Under the pieces are notes generated by a model. It searched no databases, was not told the DNA's origin, and saw nothing but the letters and a program-made list of their open reading frames with translations. This document shows positions 23,458-30,524 of a stretch of 59,118 nucleotides of DNA, one piece after another. The DNA is taken from positions 1-59,118 of the IMG/VR virus record IMGVR_UViG_3300048804_000103; one strand, given 5' to 3'. The first letter of the stretch is position 1; the number at the start of each line of letters is the position of its first letter. The position numbers and the translations under genes are program-made. This DNA is from a virus.

Positions 23458-23733
23458 TTATCTACCAGCAACGTCAAAAGCTCTTATCTCCATTTTGTCA
23501 CCCTCATTCAATGTTTCGGGTGCCTGGGATGGGGTAATCTCTGAACCGTTTAGATAAACACGGAACTTTCCGAAACCCGCATCACGGGAAAGCTGGAGAC
23601 AAGTATCCTTGAAGCTGGCACCTGCGGTCAAAGGAATCTGTGCTCCATTGACTAACGCAAAGGTTCCCAATCCCTCAAGGTTTCTGGGACTTTCTTCTCT
23701 TGCCCATACTTCTCTTTCGTCTCTCTCTGACAT
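23458..23733 (-). CDS. Ubiquitin-like beta-grasp protein
   Basis: 91 residues. Small modifier expected to be activated by the neighbouring E1. After a charged N-terminal tail of about 28 residues comes TFALVNGAQIPLTAGASFKD, then CLQLSRDAGFGKFRVYLNG, ITPSQAPETLNEGDKMEI and a C-terminal AFDVAGR. The strand-helix-strand order and late EGD are typical of ThiS/MoaD-type folds. It ends Ala-Gly-Arg rather than Gly-Gly; trimming of the Arg would expose a C-terminal Gly. Own promoter and terminator. Confidence 0.7.
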   Translation of the reverse strand: MSERDEREVWAREESPRNLEGLGTFALVNGAQIPLTAGASFKDTCLQLSRDAGFGKFRVYLNGSEITPSQAPETLNEGDKMEIRAFDVAGR

Positions 23734-23765
23734 AATTAACCTCCAAATTTGGATTTTGCAACTTT

Positions 23766-23778
23766 ATCGTTTTACGAT
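23766..23778 (-). promoter_or_regulatory. Perfect inverted repeat at the start of the Ubl transcript
   Basis: ATCGT, three bases, ACGAT, about ten bases downstream of the Ubl promoter -10. Could be a 5' stabilising hairpin or an operator. Confidence 0.4.
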
Positions 23779-23787
23779 TATGAAATA

Positions 23788-23816
23788 ATTATAACATATT
23801 CATTTCAAATTGTAAA
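23788..23816 (-). promoter_or_regulatory. Sigma-70 promoter of the Ubl gene
   Basis: TTTACA, 17 bases, TATAAT on the minus strand. It lies just past the clamp gene stop, so Ubl is expressed apart from the clamp operon. Confidence 0.8.
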
Positions 23817-23820
23817 CGTC

Positions 23821-24576
23821 CTATTGATCTAATTTTGATAAAAGATAATATTTTTCGCTACTATCCGTTTTAATGAATGAAATCATTCCTAAATCTTGAG
23901 ATTTAGTCCATGACAAACTAAGAACAAAATCAGCATACTCTTCCCCGATAACAGAGAAAACATTTACCAAATCTTTATATTGGAAGAATAAAGCCAAATT
24001 TTCCATCTTGAGAGGAACTAAATTCACCCTCAAAGAATTTGCATAAGTATTTTTCTGGTCCGTAGTCTCCATATATAAAATGTTATTATCAACCCCGAAA
24101 TAAACTTTCCCGAATGTTGCTCCTATTTTCTTGATCTTTAGAAAGTTTCTGATGAAAACATCATCTAATTTCATTTCATGAAAACATTTTACATCAGAAC
24201 GTATGGTATCACTTGTGAATATTGTAACAAGCTCTGATGGGCAGAAGTGAATATTAACCTTCTGTGCGTCCATAGATAGAACCATTTTTTCCAAAGATGT
24301 TTCAACATTAATTACATCCCCATCATCATATACATTTAGATAAGGCAGAACATTTGTATTGGGGTCATTGAAATTAAGAGATATATCCTGGACTGTATCC
24401 ATTTCAATAAGGGCATCATTGCTCGGAATATTAATGATAGATATGACATCATTTGCCTTCGCTATCATTCCACTCTTTACTGAATTTTTCTTAAAGTTAA
24501 TTTGAACACTTTCAAAAGCAAAATTCACTGTTGCTTTTTTGAGAATTTTTTTGAACTCTCCCACATGTAAGCGCAT
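23821..24576 (-). CDS. 45: Sliding clamp (T4 gp45-like)
   Basis: 251 residues (T4 gp45 is 228). Ring-shaped processivity factor for DNA polymerase, and in T4 also a late transcription activator. MRLHVGEFKKILKKA and FESVQINFKKNSVKSGMIAK match the opening of clamp domains (compare MKLSKDTTALLKNFATI in T4), with two beta-rich halves around 1-125 and 126-251. Identification relies on this layout plus its place after the clamp loader genes. The MRL start is probably coincidence, as no cleavage-like x-E follows. Confidence 0.7.
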   Translation of the reverse strand: MRLHVGEFKKILKKATVNFAFESVQINFKKNSVKSGMIAKANDVISIINIPSNDALIEMDTVQDISLNFNDPNTNVLPYLNVYDDGDVINVETSLEKMVLSMDAQKVNIHFCPSELVTIFTSDTIRSDVKCFHEMKLDDVFIRNFLKIKKIGATFGKVYFGVDNNILYMETTDQKNTYANSLRVNLVPLKMENLALFFQYKDLVNVFSVIGEEYADFVLSLSWTKSQDLGMISFIKTDSSEKYYLLSKLDQ

Positions 24577-25017
24577 TTATTCTTCCTCCTTCTTTTCTTT
24601 TGGTGGTGTTATCACCACTTCTAATTCACCATTCCCCAAGTTAAATCCTGCTTTCTCTTTGGGTTTAACATCAATCAGTGTTGCTATTCCAGACATATCC
24701 GCCAAGTCTAATTGTCCTTTAGGATAATACATGGAACATTCAACAATGGGGTCTACCTTATTGGGTTGTGACCAAATAACATTTTCACCATAATAACCAC
24801 TATCACACAATGCTCTGTCGCCACCAAATTCTAAAATCTGCATTCTGAAATGTTTACATTGGTTACATACACCATAATTACTTTTCTTTTTTCTTCCAGG
24901 CGAACCCTGAAAAGATTCTTCCAAGGCTTTACTTTCTACCCAAAAATTTTTTGACATTCTCTTTCTTCCTTTTTGGTTTTCTTCCCAATAAGAATCAAAA
25001 CTACTTCCCATCCCCAT
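24577..25017 (-). CDS. Cys4 protein between clamp and clamp-loader genes
   Basis: 146 residues; ATG 25017 (GGAAAG upstream) overlaps the gp62-like stop, while ATG 24957 with AAGGAAG is an alternative start. CNQCKHF, LCDSG and VECSMYYPKG give four Cys in a pattern also seen in the 27929-28120 protein. The C-terminus is acidic and Lys-rich (PPKEKKEEE). T4 has no equivalent here. Function unknown. Confidence 0.5.
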   Translation of the reverse strand: MGMGSSFDSYWEENQKGRKRMSKNFWVESKALEESFQGSPGRKKKSNYGVCNQCKHFRMQILEFGGDRALCDSGYYGENVIWSQPNKVDPIVECSMYYPKGQLDLADMSGIATLIDVKPKEKAGFNLGNGELEVVITPPKEKKEEE

Positions 25018-25372
25018 TTTTTTCTTTCCATTTCATTTTTATAAAGGGCAAGAATTTAGACATTTCCAATCTTGATATTCCCAGTCTTTCCCGCGCCTCT
25101 TCTAATTGTTCATCCAAAATACCACTCTCTTCTTTCTTTACCCACTTTATCCATCGTCTGCCTTTGGGTATCTTGTAAAAATAGTATTTATAAATCATTT
25201 TTGCCGGCAGGAAGAATTGGATTTCATTTATTCTATTTACAATTTCAATCAGGTTTTTGTCGTGGGAAAAATACAAGGATAGTATATAAGGTGGAAGATC
25301 GCTTTGTTTATAATCAATCTCTCTCTTATCATAAATCGAATTTATAACTTCCCCAAATTTATTCACAGCCAT
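25001..25372 (-). CDS. 62: Clamp loader small subunit (T4 gp62-like)
   Basis: 123 residues (T4 gp62 is 187). Works with gp44 to load the clamp. YKIPKGRRWIKWVKKEESGI aligns with AVPRGKRYGKWAKLVEDSTE of gp62, the best conserved part. ATG 25372 overlaps the gp44-like stop (TAATG), as expected of coupled subunits; a GTG further upstream is less likely. The N-terminal collar region is shorter than in T4. Confidence 0.65.
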   Translation of the reverse strand: MAVNKFGEVINSIYDKREIDYKQSDLPPYILSLYFSHDKNLIEIVNRINEIQFFLPAKMIYKYYFYKIPKGRRWIKWVKKEESGILDEQLEEARERLGISRLEMSKFLPFIKMKWKEKNGDGK

Positions 25373-26280
25373 TATATGTATTTTTCCTTTATACACCTAG
25401 CAATAAATCTCATGAAATTAATTTCCTTGATTGAGAAGAAACTATCTCTATACAACGCATCCCCGATTTCAATTATCATATCCCCTGGCGATTTAAATTC
25501 ATCTATGCTTGAAAATAAGAAATTGTATAGGTCTGAATAGTTTACCGCATTGCTTCTCAAAATTCTTCTTATCTCATTGAGATCGACCTTTTTAATATTT
25601 TCCAACACTTCTTTATATATAATGCTGACTTCTATTATTTTTATTTCATCAATCGTGTTATCTATTGTATTGTATTGAAGAGTATTTATTATTCCTCTTA
25701 TATCAGGATAGAGTTTTCTTATCATTTCGATGATTGCTATCTTATCCTTTATAATAACTTTTTCTTTTTTAAGTATTTTCCAGCAAAAAATTATTATATC
25801 CTTTTCTGGTGGAGCATTAAGTGAAATTACTTGGCAGCGGGACACTAATTCGGGCATCAATTTATCTCCATAATTACACATGAAAATAAATCGAGTTATT
25901 TTTTCGACCTTTTCTATCAAATCTCTCAACATAGCTTGCGCGGGGAGACTGAGCCAATCCATTTCATTCATTATAACAACCTTCAATGGATTTCTACCAA
26001 GTGCGGTAGCAAAAGATTTTATATTATTCCTGACATTATCAATGGATGTTTCATCAGAACAGTTTATTTTCATGCTATCCAATCCTGTTTCTTTCAGAAA
26101 TATATTGGTGAATGTTCCCTTACCAACTCCCGCAGGACCGATTAATAATATGTTGGGTCTAGTTTTTATAATTTTTTTCAGTCTCTCTCGTATATCATTA
26201 CTCAAAACCATTTCGTCAAGAGAAACTGGTTCATGCTTGAAGGGCCACATTTCTGTGCTATCAAATTCATTTGTCATCAT
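25372..26280 (-). CDS. 44: Clamp loader large subunit (T4 gp44-like AAA+ ATPase)
   Basis: 302 residues (T4 gp44 319). WPFKHEPVSLDEMVL is the usual RFC-type N-terminus. Walker A GPAGVGKGT at 48-56, a Walker B-like VVIMNEMD with NEMD at 105-108 in place of DExD, and the SRC motif at 147-149 that supplies the arginine finger. ATG follows AGGAAAAAC. The order gp44, gp62, then clamp partly keeps the T4 order. Confidence 0.85.
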   Translation of the reverse strand: MMTNEFDSTEMWPFKHEPVSLDEMVLSNDIRERLKKIIKTRPNILLIGPAGVGKGTFTNIFLKETGLDSMKINCSDETSIDNVRNNIKSFATALGRNPLKVVIMNEMDWLSLPAQAMLRDLIEKVEKITRFIFMCNYGDKLMPELVSRCQVISLNAPPEKDIIIFCWKILKKEKVIIKDKIAIIEMIRKLYPDIRGIINTLQYNTIDNTIDEIKIIEVSIIYKEVLENIKKVDLNEIRRILRSNAVNYSDLYNFLFSSIDEFKSPGDMIIEIGDALYRDSFFSIKEINFMRFIARCIKEKYI

Positions 26281-26300
26281 GTTTTTCCTGGAAATTATTT

Positions 26301-26318
26301 GGGGGCCTTTCAGCCCCC
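26301..26318 (-). terminator. Hairpin after the HU gene
   Basis: GGGGGC and GCCCCC with a short loop, seven bases past the HU stop and before the gp44-like gene. There is no strong T run, so termination may be partial. Confidence 0.5.
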
Positions 26319-26325
26319 ATCATAA

Positions 26326-26643
26326 TTATTCTGTTGGTTCTTCTGGCGCGGATTCTTCAGGAACATCGGCGTTTCTTACCAGTGCCTTCAATGCTTTTGC
26401 AGCCTTGAATTTGGGAACAATCCTTGCAGGAACGGTTACTGCTTCACCCGTTCTTGGATTTCTGGCTGGTCGGGCTGGTTTGTGAACTGCCATGAAAGAA
26501 CCGAAATCGACTATTGTAACTTTTCCCTCTGATACCATTCCTTTTGCAATCTGATCAAAGATTAATGTTACAGCGTCTTTCGCTTGCTTTTTGGAAATTC
26601 CCAATTCAGCGGCCAAATCAATTGTTAAATCTGCTCGATTCAT
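26326..26643 (-). CDS. HU/IHF-family DNA-binding protein
   Basis: 105 residues from ATG 26643 with TAGGAGG. Histone-like dimer that bends DNA. MNRADLTIDLAAELGISKK, VDFGSFMAVHKPARPARNPR and TGEAVTVPARIVPKFKAAK are the HU signature, including the Arg-Asn-Pro-Arg-Thr-Gly arm. An acidic C-terminal tail (DVPEESAPEEPTE) goes beyond the usual 90 residues. Preceded by its own strong promoter; probably shapes phage DNA during replication or packaging. Confidence 0.9.
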   Translation of the reverse strand: MNRADLTIDLAAELGISKKQAKDAVTLIFDQIAKGMVSEGKVTIVDFGSFMAVHKPARPARNPRTGEAVTVPARIVPKFKAAKALKALVRNADVPEESAPEEPTE

Positions 26644-26691
26644 ATACTTTCCTCCTATAATTTTATAAGGCAATTGCCATATTCACTCATT

Positions 26692-26720
26692 ATTATATAC
26701 TATCCAATCCGAATTGTAAA
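26692..26720 (-). promoter_or_regulatory. Sigma-70 promoter of HU and the clamp-loader genes
   Basis: TTTACA, 17 bases, TATAAT on the minus strand; gene start at 26643. Confidence 0.8.
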
Positions 26721-26823
26721 CATCGGATATTATTCAAATAATGACTTACAAATATTTGAAATGAAATAAATATTATGAGTAAACACTTTTTTCAAAACCA
26801 GAAAAAATTTTTGAAATCAAATG

Positions 26824-26853
26824 TTTACAATTATATTCTTGATATGCTATAAT
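26824..26853 (+). promoter_or_regulatory. Sigma-70 promoter
   Basis: TTTACA, 18 bases, TATAAT with TGC before the -10, reading into the KTSC gene at 26887. The 100 bases between this and the leftward HU promoter show no other feature. Confidence 0.8.
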
Positions 26854-26886
26854 AAGAGTAATAAATCTCAAGAAGGAGGAATTTCG

Positions 26887-27090
26887 ATGAGAGTAAAGTC
26901 AAATGCAATAAGTAATGTGAAGTATGATGTGGAAAGTCAGAGACTATCCATCACGTTTCGTCACGGCGGAAGAACATATGATTATTATGATGTGAACAAA
27001 AGAACATATGATCGTCTGATGAATGCTGAATCAAAGGGTGTCTTTGTCAACAAATGGATTACCCCTCTCCATGATTATCTTCCCAGATAA
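26887..27090 (+). CDS. KTSC-domain protein (copy 1)
   Basis: 67 residues from ATG 26887 after AAGAAGGAGG. The KTSC domain is a small beta-rich module named after the lysyl-tRNA synthetase C-terminus. ISNVKYDVESQRLSITFRHG, YDYYDVNKRTYDRLM and SKGVFVNKWI fit it. Two further KTSC proteins are encoded at 30951 and 36327. Monocistronic, with its own promoter and terminator. Function unknown. Confidence 0.8.
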   Translation: MRVKSNAISNVKYDVESQRLSITFRHGGRTYDYYDVNKRTYDRLMNAESKGVFVNKWITPLHDYLPR

Positions 27091-27106
27091 TCAGCAAAGG
27101 TAGTGC

Positions 27107-27128
27107 GGGGGCCTTCTGGCCCCCTTTC
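27107..27128. terminator. Terminator between convergent genes
   Basis: GGGGGCC, loop TTCT, GGCCCCC, then TTTC on the plus strand. It lies between the KTSC gene and the convergent basic protein gene. Confidence 0.75.
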
Positions 27129-27309
27129 AAAAATCATCACCATAATCCCAATAGAATTTTCTTTGTTCCTTTCCCCCTTTCCTATCATATCCTTTTTTGC
27201 CCTTCTTTGTTCCAATGCGATGCCCTGACCTTGTTGAAAGAGGAATACGAATTTTTATTCTGTTTGTATTTTTTATCCTTTTCATTTTCATTTTCTTTTT
27301 CGCCACCAT
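27127..27309 (-). CDS. Small very basic protein
   Basis: 60 residues from ATG 27309. Almost half Lys or Arg (MVAKKKMKMKRIKNTNRIK) with an aromatic-acidic end (FYWDYGDDF). Likely nucleic-acid binding; no family recognised. Overlaps the J-domain-like gene. Confidence 0.45.
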   Translation of the reverse strand: MVAKKKMKMKRIKNTNRIKIRIPLSTRSGHRIGTKKGKKGYDRKGGKEQRKFYWDYGDDF

Positions 27310-27929
27310 TTTTTCTTTTCCTCTTCCGCTTGTTTCGTTTCCCAATATTCCTTTTTCGTTTTTATATCTCTATGAATATCTCTCACTATATTTTTTACTT
27401 TTTCATGTTCCCTATCCAACGTCCTTTGTTTTATATTATTGAAGTATAAAACACCCTCATTATATAAGGGGTTGTAAACCATTCCAGAATGATAAATTTT
27501 GCTGAAAAATTTCGGCAAGTCTTTCCTTCTTATTTTCAATTCAAAAAGACCTACACCCCTGACATAAATCGTGTATTTTTTCTCCCCGTTAAATTTCCCG
27601 CCATTGATGTTTTGAACCAATATAACCACACCCGTTTTTCCTAAAACTTTGTAACTTCCCGTTTTGAAAATTACATATGTTGCAAACCTCAAATCGGTTA
27701 TGGTTTCCCAATATTGTGTTTCTCTCGTTCTTGTTCTCGTTCTTTCGGGTGGCGGTGTTCCCTTCATGAATCCCCATCGTATTGCTAATCGTATGAGGGC
27801 ATTCAAATTATTTTTTACTGAATTTACTTCTTGGGTTTTCCTGACAGCATCAGGCACATTTGGATTTCTGTCAGGATGAACCCGCTTGATCAGCATTATG
27901 TAAAATTCTTTTGTTGTAATGGCTGGCAT
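27288..27929 (-). CDS. J-domain-like protein
   Basis: 213 residues. The N-terminus (KEFYIMLIKRVHPDRNPNVP then a helix with VNSVKNNLNALIR) carries the His-Pro-Asp tripeptide of DnaJ J-domains in the right place, so it may recruit host DnaK. The middle (GKTGVVILVQNINGG, VGLFELKIRRKDLP) is beta-rich and unassigned, and the end is a basic coiled region. No Gly/Phe or zinc domain. Starts by overlap with the previous stop. Confidence 0.6.
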   Translation of the reverse strand: MPAITTKEFYIMLIKRVHPDRNPNVPDAVRKTQEVNSVKNNLNALIRLAIRWGFMKGTPPPERTRTRTRETQYWETITDLRFATYVIFKTGSYKVLGKTGVVILVQNINGGKFNGEKKYTIYVRGVGLFELKIRRKDLPKFFSKIYHSGMVYNPLYNEGVLYFNNIKQRTLDREHEKVKNIVRDIHRDIKTKKEYWETKQAEEEKKKWWRKRK

Positions 27930-28120
27930 TATACCTTCTCAAATAATCGGCAGAAAAAGGTATTCTCATCGGAAGGCTCAACTTCCCTTACGTATCCATC
28001 TCCACCAATGTCAATATCAATTTCATGGCGAAGGGCAGGACAACGATGGGAATATCCGTTATGGTAACTCTCATAATTCTTGCAATTTTTGCAACAAACA
28101 TATGATCCTAAATCAAGCAT
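27929..28120 (-). CDS. Small Cys4 protein
   Basis: 63 residues from ATG 28120 (GAGGAAGCG). CCKNCKNYE, RCPAL and FFCRLFEKV place four Cys as in the 24577-25017 protein. Overlaps both neighbours. Function unknown. Confidence 0.55.
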   Translation of the reverse strand: MLDLGSYVCCKNCKNYESYHNGYSHRCPALRHEIDIDIGGDGYVREVEPSDENTFFCRLFEKV

Positions 28121-28571
28121 TCGCTTCCTCTTTTGCTTTCTTGGTATATGACTTGCATTGAACGATGGTAACAAAACCACTCTGTTTGCAAGACTTGGTG
28201 CAGGATAAACAAATTTCATTCGATGCTGACCACCAATGTTTTTCGACCTTTTTGTCGGAAATCTTCTCACCAGGGTTGAGTGTTTCCTTATTCACTGCCT
28301 TTACCCTCTTCGCCTTCTTCACCCTGACGGGTTTCTTAAATTTGATGTAAAGCCGTTCAACAGCAAATCCCTTGAGAATTTTTTCCTCATTCTCTTTGAT
28401 TTTATTCAGGCGAAGATAAGCCGCGAGAGTGACAAATTTCTTACCTCTCGTTTCGGATAAAGAGGAAATTCTGTCCATGCCATAAAACGCATCACGCTTT
28501 CCACCGAAACGGGCACGATACCATTTATATCCACGCTTGACGATACAGAGTGTTCCTTTTTCCAGTAACAT
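28113..28571 (-). CDS. Hypothetical protein with C-terminal Cys motif
   Basis: 152 residues, ATG after AAGGAGAATAAAT. An N-terminal SH3-like start (MLLEKGTLCIVKRGYKWYRA), a basic middle (KKPVRVKKAKRVKAV) and a C-terminal CLSCTKSCKQ with a later Cys. No family recognised. Confidence 0.5.
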   Translation of the reverse strand: MLLEKGTLCIVKRGYKWYRARFGGKRDAFYGMDRISSLSETRGKKFVTLAAYLRLNKIKENEEKILKGFAVERLYIKFKKPVRVKKAKRVKAVNKETLNPGEKISDKKVEKHWWSASNEICLSCTKSCKQSGFVTIVQCKSYTKKAKEEANA

Positions 28572-28583
28572 TATTTATTCTCC

Positions 28584-28787
28584 TTATTTGAAAGATATGG
28601 GTCTTTCTGCCCGAAGTTTGAAACATTTGCTTCCACGTTCAATACTGCAATTCCAGTTTTCTTTTTTGACTTTAAATCCCTCTTTCTTCAATCTCTTTGC
28701 CTCATTATCCCTCAATTTTTTGGCATCAGGATTGAAAAAATCAAACCATTGCTTTGTGATTATATGTTTGCTGCCAATGAAAAACAC
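28584..28787 (-). CDS. Small hypothetical protein
   Basis: 67 residues starting at GTG 28787 with AAGGA nine bases upstream and overlapping the previous stop (TAGTG). Basic and helical (NEAKRLKKEGFKVKKENW). No family recognised. Confidence 0.45.
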   Translation of the reverse strand: MFFIGSKHIITKQWFDFFNPDAKKLRDNEAKRLKKEGFKVKKENWNCSIERGSKCFKLRAERPISFK

Positions 28788-29026
28788 TATTTACTTTCCT
28801 TCTTGATGTTTGGGTTACTAACATGCATCCAGGACAAACCGAAACCGAAACCTAAAACTCTTGCCACAACTGCCCATTGCCATTCCCAACTCTTATTGGG
28901 ACGATACAAAAGCATTGTGGGGGCAAAAAATCCCTTGGTTGTTTTTGACCATTGAAAATCTATCCAATAGACTTCAAATGTCAACTTACCAAACCAAAAA
29001 GTAATTCTATCTCTTTTGACTTCCAT
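28787..29026 (-). CDS. Small hypothetical protein
   Basis: 79 residues rich in aromatic residues (ITFWFGKLTFEVYWIDFQW). No family recognised. It lies directly after the 29027-29212 gene on the same transcript. Confidence 0.45.
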   Translation of the reverse strand: MEVKRDRITFWFGKLTFEVYWIDFQWSKTTKGFFAPTMLLYRPNKSWEWQWAVVARVLGFGFGLSWMHVSNPNIKKESK

Positions 29027-29212
29027 TTATTTCACTGATTCATCTTGATTTACGGGTTTAACTTCATTCTTCCAGCCTTTGGCATTCCAATGATTTGAAA
29101 CACTTTCAGCAGTTCCACGTTTTGAACCAAAGAAGACAAAAGAACAATCTTCAAATAAAACTGCAAATTTTGCCCAAAAAGGAACAACCACATTTTCCAT
29201 ATTCACTTTCAT
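29027..29212 (-). CDS. Small hypothetical protein
   Basis: 61 residues, ATG 29212 after GAGGGAAGAA, 15 bases from a strong promoter start. First gene of the leftward transcript that runs to 27127. No family recognised. Confidence 0.5.
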   Translation of the reverse strand: MKVNMENVVVPFWAKFAVLFEDCSFVFFGSKRGTAESVSNHWNAKGWKNEVKPVNQDESVK

Positions 29213-29233
29213 TTCTTCCCTCCATTTTCTCTT

Positions 29234-29262
29234 ATTCTACCATACAAAAAATGCAATGTCAA
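29234..29262 (-). promoter_or_regulatory. Sigma-70 promoter
   Basis: TTGACA, 17 bases, TAGAAT with TGG extended -10, reading into the gene at 29212. Confidence 0.75.
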
Positions 29263-29333
29263 GAAATTTTTTTGCCAATTTCAAAAAATATTACATTGAT
29301 CAAAAAGCAATAAAACATAATTTCTAAAAACAT
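29259..29333 (-). CDS. 24-residue hydrophobic peptide
   Basis: ATG 29333 follows TAGAAAGTGAGAGAAA, the same leader as two rightward genes at 29505 and 29802. The product is hydrophobic (FLEIMFYCFLINVIFFEIG), possibly membrane inserted or a leader peptide. The stop overlaps the -35 of the next promoter. Translation is inferred only from the shared leader. Confidence 0.4.
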   Translation of the reverse strand: MFLEIMFYCFLINVIFFEIGKKIS

Positions 29334-29355
29334 TTTCTCTCACTTTCTATTATCT

Positions 29356-29384
29356 AGTATACCAAAAATTGAATATTTTGTCAA
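29356..29384 (-). promoter_or_regulatory. Sigma-70 promoter
   Basis: TTGACA, 17 bases, TATACT with TGG extended -10, upstream of the 24-residue frame. Confidence 0.7.
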
Positions 29385-29453
29385 GAAAAATCTTTCATAA
29401 TGATTTCAAGAAGTTATACCCCAAAATAATTTGAAGAAAAATGAAAAAAAGAC

Positions 29454-29482
29454 TTGACAGGCAAGCAAAATTTTGGTATAAT
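29454..29482 (+). promoter_or_regulatory. Sigma-70 promoter (cassette copy)
   Basis: TTGACA, 17 bases, TATAAT with TGG. Followed by ATTAGAAAGTGAGG leader. Nearly repeated at 29751-29779. Confidence 0.85.
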
Positions 29483-29504
29483 GATATTAGAAAGTGAGGG
29501 AAAA

Positions 29505-29741
29505 GTGGACATAAACAAAAAATTGATGAATAAATACAATATGTTGTTAGAAGATTACAGGCAAGAAACAATCACCTCAATTTCCGAATTTTCTGGAAAT
29601 GAAGTAAGAGACATTGAAATATTAGATAAAAGAATCAATAGGTTAAGAAAATCTTTCAAAAAATTGGTGGATGAACAACAAAAAAAAATTGATAATCTTG
29701 ACAATGAAATTATAGAAATGAGAGCGGGGGAAAATATCTAA
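29505..29741 (+). CDS. Coiled-coil hypothetical protein
   Basis: 78 residues from GTG 29505; the leader AGAAAGTGAGGGAAAA matches that of the next gene, fixing this start. Mostly charged helix with heptads (KRINRLRKSFKKLVDEQQKK). No family recognised. Confidence 0.5.
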   Translation: MDINKKLMNKYNMLLEDYRQETITSISEFSGNEVRDIEILDKRINRLRKSFKKLVDEQQKKIDNLDNEIIEMRAGENI

Positions 29742-29750
29742 AAAAAAGAC

Positions 29751-29779
29751 TTGACACAGAAACCAAAATTTGGTATAAT
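29751..29779 (+). promoter_or_regulatory. Sigma-70 promoter (cassette copy)
   Basis: TTGACA, 17 bases, TATAAT with TGG and the same leader sequence as the upstream copy. Drives the long rightward early-type operon from 29802. Confidence 0.85.
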
Positions 29780-29801
29780 AAATTTAGAAAGTGAGGAAAA
29801 A

Positions 29802-29960
29802 ATGAAAATCGTATTGTCTATCGAAGAAGTAGAAAAAATCGTAAGAGAAAAATTGGAGAAGGATGGTTTTTCTGTTGCTAATACCGGAGAGTTTTTATTT
29901 GCTGGGCAATATGATGAACGCGAAGTATCTGCCATTCAATTTGAAATCGTGAAGGAGTAA
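29802..29960 (+). CDS. Small hypothetical protein
   Basis: 52 residues from ATG 29802 (GTGAGGAAAAA). Contains VEKIVREKLEKDGFSVANT followed by GEFLFAGQYDE. No family recognised. Confidence 0.5.
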   Translation: MKIVLSIEEVEKIVREKLEKDGFSVANTGEFLFAGQYDEREVSAIQFEIVKE

Positions 29961-29963
29961 AAA

Positions 29964-30515
29964 ATGGAATACACAGGCATCAAAGAAATCGCGCTGAAAG
30001 TCAGAAATCAACTCAAAAGGGAATTTCCGAAAGCCACGTTTTCTGTTACCATTCAAAGATACTCTATGGGTCAATCTCTTCATGTTTCCTTGATGAAAGC
30101 CCCCTTTGATGTGTTTCGGTATGACATTTCCCGATTCAATCCTACCAGTGAAGATCACAAAAAGACTATTGAATACCTCCAAGAAAAAGGATATGCTCAA
30201 TTGAACCAATACCAATTAAGGGATGAGTATGATGAACATGATCCATTTTGTAATGGTACTCCACTAACCCATAAAGCCTGGACTGCAATGAGAAGGACAT
30301 ACGCGATTATCGGTCAATATCATTGGGACAAGTCTGATATTCAAACCGATTATTTCAATTGCAATTTCTACATGCATCTGAACATCGGTCATTGGAATAA
30401 GCCCTTTGAAAATACCCAAAAAAATGTTTCTTCACCTATCAGCATAACCAATATGCAATTCAGCAAAAAAACCGATAAAAGGACCGCAAAGGTTCTTTCA
30501 CAAATTCTTTCATAA
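29964..30515 (+). CDS. LPD29-like domain protein
   Basis: 183 residues, four bases after the previous stop with AAGGAG. KEIALKVRNQLKREFPKATF followed by SVTIQRYSMGQSLHVSLM resembles the large-polyvalent-protein-associated LPD29 domain found in phage and plasmid proteins. The rest is unassigned. Part of a rightward string of small genes. Confidence 0.5.
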   Translation: MEYTGIKEIALKVRNQLKREFPKATFSVTIQRYSMGQSLHVSLMKAPFDVFRYDISRFNPTSEDHKKTIEYLQEKGYAQLNQYQLRDEYDEHDPFCNGTPLTHKAWTAMRRTYAIIGQYHWDKSDIQTDYFNCNFYMHLNIGHWNKPFENTQKNVSSPISITNMQFSKKTDKRTAKVLSQILS

Positions 30516-30524
30516 GAAAGGAAA

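Noticed and set aside
23821-24576. Sliding clamp as a tagged cargo protein because it starts MRL
   Set aside because: The following residues (HVGEFKKILKKA) match the clamp fold and there is no hydrophobic-x-Glu site at the right distance.
27197-27449. Hydrophobic Phe-rich frames opposite the basic protein genes
   Set aside because: They are the complement of Lys-rich coding sequence, which always gives Phe/Leu-rich shadows.
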